Source: Verrucomicrobiaceae bacterium (GTDB taxonomy: Bacteria; Verrucomicrobiota; Verrucomicrobiia; Verrucomicrobiales; Verrucomicrobiaceae). From it: 64,000 nt of DNA. The stretch covers positions 62,001-126,000 of the forward strand of contig JABTUN010000003.1 of the NCBI GenBank assembly GCA_015075365.1, given 5' to 3'. The number at the start of each line of letters is the position of its first letter. The first letter of the stretch is position 1. Of the stretch, positions 43,371-50,996 are shown one piece after another. A model generated the notes under the pieces. That model was not told where the DNA came from, searched no databases, and worked only from the letters and a program-made list of their open reading frames with translations. A program made the translations under genes and the position numbers.

Positions 43371-44537
43371 ATGAGCACCGTCGAGGCCCCCGCCATTCCC
43401 GCGTCCGCCACAGCAGCCGTCTGGAGGCTGCTGCAATGGCTCGCTGTGGTCATGCTCGTTTACTTTTTGCTCGCGGCGGTGGGTCTCATCGCCACGGGTT
43501 TCAAGATGGCCGCAGGGGACCAGGCGCGGAGTCTGTTCGAGTTTGCGCGGAATCCCTTTTCCGGGCTGGTGATCGGCACGGTGGCCACGGCCATCATTCA
43601 GAGCTCCAGCACGGTCAGCTCCATCATCGTGGGGCTGGTGGCTGGCGGGATGCCAGTGGAGATCGCCATCCCGATGATCATGGGCGCGAACATCGGCACC
43701 TCGCTCACGAATACCATCGTCAGTCTCGGTCACATTCGTGCCGGGGAGGAATTCCGCCGTGCCTTCGCGGCGGCTACCATCCACGATTTCTTCAACCTGC
43801 TGAGCGTCGTCGTCTTCCTGCCACTGGAGATGATCTTTCGTCCGCTGGAGAGGTTGTCGTATTGGACCAGCGGCTTCCTGAGTGGCACCGGCCCGGTGGA
43901 CACCGATGGCATCGATCTCATGGACGCCGCGATCAGCCCGTTGGTGGACGGTCTGGCGCGTCTGGCCGCTGCGTGGGCGTCTCCGTTGGTCGCGGGTGTG
44001 CTTCTGTCCGTGGCAGGCGTCGTTGGCATCCTGGTGGTCATCATGGGCCTTTCGCGGCTGCTGCGGAGTATCATGGTGGGCCGTGCGCTGCGCTGGCTGA
44101 ACGCCGCGATGGGTCGTGGCCCTGTCAGTGGCATCCTTTTTGGCACCGGCATCACCGTGCTGGTGCAGTCCTCCTCCACCACCACGAGCCTCGTCGTGCC
44201 TCTGGCGGCCACGGGGCATTTCAGCCTGCGGCAGATCTATCCTTTCACCCTCGGCGCGAACATCGGCACCTGCATCACCGCACTGCTGGCGGCCACGGCG
44301 GTGACGGAGGGGAACACACGCTTCGGCATGGAGATCGCGCTCGTCCACTTTTGGTACAATGTGCTCGGCGTGGTCATCATCTACGGACTTCCCTTCCTGC
44401 GTGATCTGCCCGTCCGGTGCGCGGAGTGGCTGGCGGACCTTTCAACCCGGAACAAGCTGTGCGCCTTCGGCTACATCGCCGCCGTTTTTTTCATCATCCC
44501 AAGCCTCCTGCTGGGGGTGACGAAAATGCTCGGGTGA
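43371..44537 (+). CDS. Na+/phosphate cotransporter (NptA/SLC34-like)
   Basis: 388 residues from ATG 43371, about nine membrane helices. Twin repeat motifs are TAIIQSSSTVSSIIVGL plus GANIGTSLTNTIVSLG in the N-terminal half, and VLVQSSSTTTSLVVPL plus GANIGTCITALLAA in the C-terminal half. These QSSS/GANIGT pairs form the sodium-phosphate site. The C-terminal PhoU-like domain of longer family members is absent. It is convergent with the P-type ATPase gene. Confidence 0.93.
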   Translation: MSTVEAPAIPASATAAVWRLLQWLAVVMLVYFLLAAVGLIATGFKMAAGDQARSLFEFARNPFSGLVIGTVATAIIQSSSTVSSIIVGLVAGGMPVEIAIPMIMGANIGTSLTNTIVSLGHIRAGEEFRRAFAAATIHDFFNLLSVVVFLPLEMIFRPLERLSYWTSGFLSGTGPVDTDGIDLMDAAISPLVDGLARLAAAWASPLVAGVLLSVAGVVGILVVIMGLSRLLRSIMVGRALRWLNAAMGRGPVSGILFGTGITVLVQSSSTTTSLVVPLAATGHFSLRQIYPFTLGANIGTCITALLAATAVTEGNTRFGMEIALVHFWYNVLGVVIIYGLPFLRDLPVRCAEWLADLSTRNKLCAFGYIAAVFFIIPSLLLGVTKMLG

Positions 44538-44584
44538 GGGGCCGTGCGTCTTCCCGCATCCGTAGGAGCGGATGGAACCTCCCC

Positions 44585-47317
44585 TCACTCCACCGGACCG
44601 GCCGGGCAGCCGTGCCGGCCAAAGCGGATCCATTTCTCCAGCTCGACCGCGGCGAAGGATAGCACGGTGACGCCGGCGATGCGCAGCCAGGCGCCGGCAT
44701 CGAGCGGGGCGGTGTGGAAGAGGTGCTGCATGAAGGGCGCGTAGGTGAAGAGGAGCTGCGCACCGATCATCCCGGCGGCGCCGACGAGGGCCAGAGGATT
44801 GCTGAAGAGGCCGACGTAGAGCAGCGAGTGGTTCAGCGAGCGGCAGCTCATGAGGTAGGCCACCTCCACCATGACGATGACATTGATCACGGCGGTGCGG
44901 GCGGCGGCGATGCTCTCCCCGCTGATGCTGGTCTCGTAAAAGTACAGCCAGTAACCGCCAAGGATCATGATGAGGGAGATCAGCCCGGTGCGCATCATGA
45001 GCGGGAAGGTGAGCAGCGGCAGCTTCGGATCACGCGGCGGGCGGTCCATGAGGTCCTTCTCCTTGGGCTCAAAGACGAGCATGAGGCCGAGGAAGATGGC
45101 GGTGGCCATGTTCACCCACAGGAGCTGCACGGGCACCACAGGCAGCACGAGGCCGAAGAGCATGGCGACGAGGATGATGGAGCCCTCGCCGACATTCGTG
45201 GGCAGCGTCCAGACGATGAATTTCCGCAGATTGTCGAAGACGCCGCGTCCTTCTTCCACGGCGGCCTGGATGGTGGCGAAGTTGTCATCCGTGAGGATCA
45301 TGTCCGCCGCGCCTTTCGCCACATCCGTGCCGGCGATGCCCATGGCGATGCCGATGTCGCTCTGCTTCAAGGCGGGCGCGTCGTTCACGCCATCGCCCGT
45401 CATGGCGACGACGTGCCCGTGGGCCTGGAGGGCGCGGACGAGGCGTAGTTTTTGCTCCGGGGCGACGCGGGCGAAGACATCCACGCGATGAGCGACCTCC
45501 GGCAGCTCGCCATCGCTGACTTTCTCCAGATCGCGCCCGGTGATGACCTGCACGCCGTCGCTGTCGGCGATGCCGAGCTTTTCGGCGATGGCGCGGGCGG
45601 TGAGGGCGTGGTCGCCGGTGATCATCTTCACACGGATGCCGGCGCGACGGCAGTTCGCGACGGCAGCGATGGCCTCACGGCGCGGCGGGTCGATCATGCC
45701 TTGCAGGCCGAGGAAGGTGAGGCCGTCCTTCACATGCTCATGCGCGAGGTCATCGCCTGTGTGGGAGGCATGACGACGGGCGAAACCGAGCACGCGCATG
45801 CCCTGCGCGGCGAGTTTTTCCACGGCAGCGCGGACGGCATCCTTGTCGAGCGGCACGAGGGAGCCATCGGCGGCGAGCGTGTCCGTGCAGCGGTCGAGCA
45901 GGCGCTCCACGGCACCCACTTTGTAAATGGTGCGCCTGCCCTCCAGCGCATGCAGCGTGGCTCGGAACATGTGCTCGGATTCAAAGGGGATCATGCCGAT
46001 CCGGGGTGATTGACCGGTCACCTCCTCGTGAATGAGGCCCGCCTTGGCCCCGGCGACGAGCATCGCGGCCTCGGTGGGATCACCCTGCACGCTGTGGCGG
46101 CCTTCCGCGTCCTTCACGACGAGGGAATCATTGCACAGCACGCCGGAGCGCAGGCACTCGAGCAGCGCCGGATGCTGCGCGGGGTCGATTTTTTCTCCGT
46201 CGAGCCGGATCTCGCCACTCGGGTCATAGCCGCCGCCGGTGATCTCGTAGTCACGGCCTCCGGCCAGCACACGCTGCACGGTCATTTGATTTTCGGTGAG
46301 CGTGCCGGTTTTGTCGGAGCAGATGACGGTGGTGCTGCCGAGCGTCTCCACGGCGGGCAGCTTGCGGATGATGGCGCGGCGCTTCGCCATGCGTGACACG
46401 CCGATGGCAAGCACGATGGTCACAGCGGCGGGCAGTCCCTCCGGGATGGCTCCCACGGCCAGCGCCACGGCGGCCATGAACATGTCCACCACGGGCTCAC
46501 CACGCAGCACACCCGCGAGGAAGGCTGCCGCGGAAAGGCCGAGGATGATCCACAGCAGCAGCTTGCTGAAGGCGGCGATCTTTTGCGTGAGCGGCGTGGA
46601 CAGCTCCACCGCATCGGCGATGAGCCACGCGATGCGGCCGGTCTCCGTCTTGTCGCCCGTGGCCCACACGAGGCCCTCCGCCGTGCCGTAGGTGACGGAG
46701 GTGCCTGCGAAGGCCTGGTTCTTGCGATCCGCCAGCACCACATCATGCGCCAGCGGATCGGCGTGCTTGTGAACGGGCACGCTTTCGCCGGTGAGCGGAG
46801 ATTCATCCACTTGCAGGCTGTTCACCTGGAAGAGACGCAGGTCCGCGGGCACGCGGTCGCCGCTTTGCAGGATGACGACATCACCCGGCACGAGCTGCGC
46901 GGAGGGCACCCGCTGGCGGCGGCCATCCCGCCGCACCGTGGCCTCGGTGACGACGAGGCTGCTCAGGGCCTCCACGGCCTTTTCCGCCTTCGACTCCTGG
47001 ATGAAGCCGATGATGGCATTGATGAGCACGACGCCAAAAATCACACTGGAGTCCACCCATTCATTCAGCACGCCGGTGATGACGGCCGCGGCCAGCAGCA
47101 GATACACCAGCGGCTGGTTGAACTGCTGGAGGAAGCGCTTCCACGCCGGTGTGCCGCCGCGTGCCGTGACCACATTGAGGCCGTATTCCTTCTGCCGTCG
47201 CTCGACCTCGGCAGCGCTGAGGCCGTGCTGGCAGTCGGACTTCAGCATTTGCACGACCTCGGACATTTCGAGCTGGTGCCAGCGGGCGGCGGGATCGGAG
47301 GATGGGGCGGATTTCAT
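44585..47317 (-). CDS. P2-type cation-transporting ATPase
   Basis: A 910-residue pump from ATG 47317. It has the actuator loop DESPLTGES (171-179), membrane site AIPEGLPAAVTIVLA (290-304), phosphorylation site CSDKTGTLTENQM (Asp 335), ATP region QGDPTEAAML, and hinge VAMTGDGVNDAPALK. There are ten expected helices, with four after the hinge. It has the N-terminal cation-ATPase domain (about 10-75) and PEGL motif of type 2 (Ca2+, Mn2+ or Na+) pumps, and no heavy-metal CPC motif or HMA domain. The ion is not certain. It is followed upstream on the same strand by the MgtE fusion and TrkA-C genes. Confidence 0.93.
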   Translation of the reverse strand: MKSAPSSDPAARWHQLEMSEVVQMLKSDCQHGLSAAEVERRQKEYGLNVVTARGGTPAWKRFLQQFNQPLVYLLLAAAVITGVLNEWVDSSVIFGVVLINAIIGFIQESKAEKAVEALSSLVVTEATVRRDGRRQRVPSAQLVPGDVVILQSGDRVPADLRLFQVNSLQVDESPLTGESVPVHKHADPLAHDVVLADRKNQAFAGTSVTYGTAEGLVWATGDKTETGRIAWLIADAVELSTPLTQKIAAFSKLLLWIILGLSAAAFLAGVLRGEPVVDMFMAAVALAVGAIPEGLPAAVTIVLAIGVSRMAKRRAIIRKLPAVETLGSTTVICSDKTGTLTENQMTVQRVLAGGRDYEITGGGYDPSGEIRLDGEKIDPAQHPALLECLRSGVLCNDSLVVKDAEGRHSVQGDPTEAAMLVAGAKAGLIHEEVTGQSPRIGMIPFESEHMFRATLHALEGRRTIYKVGAVERLLDRCTDTLAADGSLVPLDKDAVRAAVEKLAAQGMRVLGFARRHASHTGDDLAHEHVKDGLTFLGLQGMIDPPRREAIAAVANCRRAGIRVKMITGDHALTARAIAEKLGIADSDGVQVITGRDLEKVSDGELPEVAHRVDVFARVAPEQKLRLVRALQAHGHVVAMTGDGVNDAPALKQSDIGIAMGIAGTDVAKGAADMILTDDNFATIQAAVEEGRGVFDNLRKFIVWTLPTNVGEGSIILVAMLFGLVLPVVPVQLLWVNMATAIFLGLMLVFEPKEKDLMDRPPRDPKLPLLTFPLMMRTGLISLIMILGGYWLYFYETSISGESIAAARTAVINVIVMVEVAYLMSCRSLNHSLLYVGLFSNPLALVGAAGMIGAQLLFTYAPFMQHLFHTAPLDAGAWLRIAGVTVLSFAAVELEKWIRFGRHGCPAGPVE

Positions 47318-47454
47318 CAGCGGCGCGTGATTTGGCTGGCAGATACGATTGCAGGAAATACCCCGCAACTGCGGGAAGCCCTCGTGAAAACCGCCGCAGG
47401 TCGTTTTTTGTCAAAATGTGGTTGTGGCGGCACAAGATCAGCCTGTCGGCCTTT

Positions 47455-49416
47455 TCACAACAGCCACCAAGCCAGCCCGAAGTAGAACAGCAGCGTGAAA
47501 ATGTCCGTCAATGCCAGCGTGATCGGCCCGGCGGCGATTTTCGGGTCAAGCCGCAGCGCGTGGAGCAGCGCGGGCACGCTGAGTCCTGTGACGCAGGCCG
47601 TGAGCAGCGCCAGCGCGATGCTGCCGCCGATGCTGGCCGCCACCAAGCCCTCGCCACGCCACAGCCACACGATCAGCGCCACGATCAGCCCGCAGCCCGC
47701 GCCGAGCAGCAGCGCGGTGAGCGCCTCCCGCCGCAGTGCGCCGAGATACCAGCGCAGCGTGGGCTTCGTGCTGCGCAGCGCCTGGATGGCCACGGTCATG
47801 GATTGAATGCTCACGCTCTCGCCCAGGCCGAGTATCAGTGTCATGAAAAACGCCAGCACGATGCTCTTCGCCAGCGTCAGCTCAAAGGTGCTCGTGAGCA
47901 CCGCGCACAGCGTGCCGCTGGTGATGGTGGCCAGCAGCCACGGAAAACGGAAGCGGAAGGCCTTCACCGGCGACGCCTCCTTCACCTGCGCCACATTGAA
48001 GCCGATCGTCTCAAAAAGATCCTCAAGCTGCTCCCGCTCCGCGAGGTCGAAGATCTTGTCAGAGAGCAGTCCCACATCCACCACGCCGACGAGACGCCCG
48101 TTGTCGTCAATCACCGGCAGCGCGAGGAATTTCCGCTTCGCAAACACCTCCGAGGCCTCCAGCAGCGACTCCTCCGGCCGCAGCACCGTCACATTCTGGA
48201 TCATGTGCGCGTCCACCTTGTCCTCCAACGGCGCGGTGAGCAGCCGGCGCGTGGGGATCACGCCCATCAGGCGGCCTTCCGGCCCCGTGACATAGAAATA
48301 CACCAACCTCTCGCCCACGCCGACCTGGCGGATGTGCGCGAGCGCCTCGCCAATCGACGCGTGATGCGCCACGGCGGGAAAATCCGCTCGCATCAGGCTG
48401 GAAACCGGCGCGCTGAGGTCGATGCCCGCTTTTTTCTCCTGCGCAGACTGCCGTGGAGCGAGTCTTGCCGCATCGGCATCATCTTCCGGTGCTTCCGTCC
48501 GCTGCGCGGGCGGCACGACGAGCACGGAGCACGGCACCTCGCGCAACACGCCCTCCGCCGTGCCGCCCAGCCAGGCTCTGCGCCAGCCCTGCGCCCCATG
48601 GGTGGATATCACGATGAGGTCCACCTGCTCACGCCGCGCCAGACGGCACAACGCATGGTCCGGCGTGCCCTCGACCACGCGTGTCTCCACCGTCAAATCG
48701 ACTGGCAGATGCTCCTGACGGAAAGTTTCGAGCCGCTCGTCCGCTTCCTCGCGCAAGGCATCAATCTGCTCGCCAAAGCGGCGGTATTCCACCGTGCCTG
48801 GCAGGCCCATCGGCTCTTGCACGTTCGCCAGCAGCAGCTTTGCACCGTAGTGCCGCGCGATGAGCTCCGCCCACGGAAACGCCGCGCATGAGTCCTCGGA
48901 GAAATCCGTGCTGATCAGGATTCTACGCGGCTCCTGCGGCCCGGGCTTCTGCTCCTCGCCGACGATGAAGACCGGGCAGCGCGCATGTCGGGCCACCTTT
49001 TCCACCGTGCTCCCCAGTGCCTCGTGGATGAACCCGCGCTCCTCGCCCGTGCGCCCCATCACCACCAGATCACAGCCGCGCTCCTGGGCATGGCGCACGA
49101 TTTCCTCAAAGGCACGCCCCTCCGCCAGCACGAGCAGCGCGCCTTCCACGCCGTTCTCGCCTGCCAGCGCCTCCAGCCGCTGCCGCGCATGCTCGCGGCG
49201 TTCCTGCGGGAAATCGCCCCAGTGCAGCGTGATGTTCGGATCGTCCGAAACGGGCTCCAGCACATGCAGCAGCGTCATCTGGGAGCCGATGCGCCCCGCC
49301 AGCGCCGCCGCCGTGCGCAGCACCGTCCCCAGCTCACGGGTGAAATCCACCGCCACCAGCAGATGCGCGGGTGTTTTCGGGCTTCCGGGATCTGAAACGA
49401 CTGGTGGCGAATTCAT
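47455..49416 (-). CDS. USP-USP-CBS-MgtE fusion: Mg2+ transporter with stress-protein sensor domains
   Basis: 653 residues. Two USP domains lie at 15-155 (HLLVAVDFTRELGTVLR; GRTGEERGFIHEALGSTVEK) and 165-303 (RRILISTDFSEDSCAAF; STHGAQGWRRAWLGGTAEGVL). A CBS pair lies at about 335-465 (SSLMRADFPAVAHHASIGEA; VTVLRPEESLLEASEVF). The MgtE membrane domain lies at about 490-653: five helices ending LDPKIAAGPITLALTDIF, then TLLFYFGLAWWLL. Normal MgtE begins with a superhelical N domain before CBS, which here is replaced by two USP domains. ATG 49416 was chosen; 49440 is possible. Nucleotide-dependent gating is an inference. Confidence 0.88.
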   Translation of the reverse strand: MNSPPVVSDPGSPKTPAHLLVAVDFTRELGTVLRTAAALAGRIGSQMTLLHVLEPVSDDPNITLHWGDFPQERREHARQRLEALAGENGVEGALLVLAEGRAFEEIVRHAQERGCDLVVMGRTGEERGFIHEALGSTVEKVARHARCPVFIVGEEQKPGPQEPRRILISTDFSEDSCAAFPWAELIARHYGAKLLLANVQEPMGLPGTVEYRRFGEQIDALREEADERLETFRQEHLPVDLTVETRVVEGTPDHALCRLARREQVDLIVISTHGAQGWRRAWLGGTAEGVLREVPCSVLVVPPAQRTEAPEDDADAARLAPRQSAQEKKAGIDLSAPVSSLMRADFPAVAHHASIGEALAHIRQVGVGERLVYFYVTGPEGRLMGVIPTRRLLTAPLEDKVDAHMIQNVTVLRPEESLLEASEVFAKRKFLALPVIDDNGRLVGVVDVGLLSDKIFDLAEREQLEDLFETIGFNVAQVKEASPVKAFRFRFPWLLATITSGTLCAVLTSTFELTLAKSIVLAFFMTLILGLGESVSIQSMTVAIQALRSTKPTLRWYLGALRREALTALLLGAGCGLIVALIVWLWRGEGLVAASIGGSIALALLTACVTGLSVPALLHALRLDPKIAAGPITLALTDIFTLLFYFGLAWWLL

Positions 49417-49501
49417 CGTGAGGTGTTTCCGCGCCACCATGCCGCCCGTAATCTTGTGCTGCAAACACAACAGCCCGCGCACGGATTTTTTCAGGAATCC
49501 G

Positions 49502-50215
49502 CTACGAGACGCCAGCCCCTGCTTTCAGCTCCAGCTTGCTGTCCGGCTCCACCATGGCGCGCAGCGACGCCTCCTGGCCGTAGGAGGTCAGCACATCGCC
49601 CGCCTGGATCACGTCGTTGGGACCGGGGAGCCCGGAGGTGAAGTCCCCGGCGCGGCGGATGGCGAGAATGATCACGCCATGATCCCATGGGCGGGATTCC
49701 GCCAGCTTCTTTCCGGCCAGATAGCTCGCTGGCAGCACCTCGATCTCCGAGACCACATAGCCGTGCTGGATGCGCAGCAGCAGCTCGTAGTCCAGCGCCC
49801 GCACCATGCCCGCATGCTCCAGGGCGCGGTGAATCATGCGGTCCAGCAGCCGCTGCAGCCAGCTCACCCGTGACAGCGTCAGCAGCAGCGCCACCGCCAC
49901 GGAGACACCGAGCACCATCATCAGCATCTGGCTGCTTTTCTCCGTCTGCATCATCGAAACCACCAGCGCCGCCAGCGCGGAGGTGAGGCCCACGTTCCCA
50001 GCCAGAATGAGATCGCGGATGATGCGGCGGCGCACGGGATGGTTCACCACCATCTCCGCCTCCTTCGTGGTGAAACCCACGCCAAAGAACGCGGAGTAGG
50101 ATTGAAAGCTCGCCGTGTCCCAGCTCAGCCCCGTCATCATCAGCGCCGTGGCACCCACCCGCACCGCGATCAGCGAGACCACGGCGATGACAAACAAAGT
50201 GATGATGGAGGCCAT
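49502..50215 (-). CDS. Membrane protein with TrkA-C (RCK C-terminal) domain
   Basis: 237 residues. Three membrane helices lie at about 3-27 (IITLFVIAVVSLIAVRVGATAL), 72-90 and 95-115. The segment FFGVGFTTKEAEMVVNHPVRR sits between the first two. The soluble C-terminal half carries a TrkA-C fold: VSEIEVLPASYLAGKKLAES, then VIILAIRRAGDFTSGLPGPN and DVIQAGDVLTSYGQEAS. RCK C-domains bind small ligands that gate ion transport. It sits 85 bp upstream of the MgtE fusion gene on the same strand, which extends an ion-transport run. Confidence 0.8.
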   Translation of the reverse strand: MASIITLFVIAVVSLIAVRVGATALMMTGLSWDTASFQSYSAFFGVGFTTKEAEMVVNHPVRRRIIRDLILAGNVGLTSALAALVVSMMQTEKSSQMLMMVLGVSVAVALLLTLSRVSWLQRLLDRMIHRALEHAGMVRALDYELLLRIQHGYVVSEIEVLPASYLAGKKLAESRPWDHGVIILAIRRAGDFTSGLPGPNDVIQAGDVLTSYGQEASLRAMVEPDSKLELKAGAGVS

Positions 50216-50227
50216 GGGGCAGAGGGA

Positions 50228-50593
50228 TCAGAAGTGCTTTTCGCTCATCGACTTGTCGTGGTCGTAGACCTGCTCCTTCGTGAGCTTGCCTTCCTTGCTC
50301 CAGTAGCGGTTCAGGCCATGGCGTTTGCCGTGTTCAAAGTTCGTTTCGACCGACTGCTGGCCGTTTTCATAGAATTCCTTCACCGCGCCATGCAAGTGGC
50401 CGTCCACAAAGGGATACTGGCCTTTGACCGCGCCGTTCGGGTGCTTCTGCGTCGCGGTACCGGTGAACTTGTAACCTTTGCAGTAGGCCACCTCGCCGTC
50501 CTTCCACTCCAGCTCGCTGAAAACCGCTTCGGAAGGCGATTTGCCGCAGGAAACAAGGATGATGGCAAGGCTGGCAAAGAGAAACTGCTTCAT
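50228..50593 (-). CDS. MORN-repeat lipoprotein
   Basis: A 121-residue protein with lipobox FASLAIILVSC (Cys 16). The mature part has MORN-variant repeats of the YwqK type: AVKGQYPFVDGHLHGAVKEF, YENGQQSVETNFEHGKRHG and YWSKEGKLTKEQVYD. These are usually surface or periplasmic binding modules. It follows the TrkA-C gene's start by 12 bp on the same strand, so the two may be co-transcribed. Confidence 0.8.
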   Translation of the reverse strand: MKQFLFASLAIILVSCGKSPSEAVFSELEWKDGEVAYCKGYKFTGTATQKHPNGAVKGQYPFVDGHLHGAVKEFYENGQQSVETNFEHGKRHGLNRYWSKEGKLTKEQVYDHDKSMSEKHF

Positions 50594-50619
50594 GCCCCAT
50601 GATGAGCGCGCATCCCGCC

Positions 50620-50991
50620 TCAGGCAAGCCCTAGCGCCTCCACCTGGTCCTCGTCGAGGCCCAGGTAGTGCCCCAGCTCATGCAGCAGGGTGATGCGCAC
50701 CTCCTCGCGGAAGGTCTTCAAATCGCCCTCGCAGTCGTGCCATAGATTGTCGAGGAAAAGGCGGATGCGCGGCATTTCATCCGGCGCGGCGGGCAGCGGA
50801 TCGCAGCGCGCGTTTCCCTCGAACAGGCCGAGCAAATCGGGATCGAGGTCCGGCTCGATGTCGAGCAGCGCGTCCATTTCCGAGAACTCGATGGTGCAGT
50901 CCGCGGCTTCATCACGAATGACCGGCGGCAGCGAGTCCAGCGTGGACTTCACCACGCTGCCCGCGATGGATTCGAGTCGTTCAAAGCGCAT
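50620..50991 (-). CDS. Small zincin-like metallopeptidase family protein
   Basis: A 123-residue cytosolic protein of the minimal-zincin family. The active site is ITLLHELGHYLGLDEDQV (HExxH plus downstream Asp/Glu, about 102-119). The N-terminal RFERLESIAGSVVKSTLDSLP and IRLFLDNLWHDCEGDL are typical of the family, whose substrate is unknown. It starts 5 bp after the stop of the M1 aminopeptidase gene, so the two are probably co-transcribed. Confidence 0.85.
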   Translation of the reverse strand: MRFERLESIAGSVVKSTLDSLPPVIRDEAADCTIEFSEMDALLDIEPDLDPDLLGLFEGNARCDPLPAAPDEMPRIRLFLDNLWHDCEGDLKTFREEVRITLLHELGHYLGLDEDQVEALGLA

Positions 50992-50996
50992 GCGGA

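Noticed and set aside
44553..44576. Bidirectional terminator between the Na/Pi transporter and the P-type ATPase
   Set aside because: catccg/cggatg makes a small hairpin with a 6-base loop, but there is no T-run on either side.
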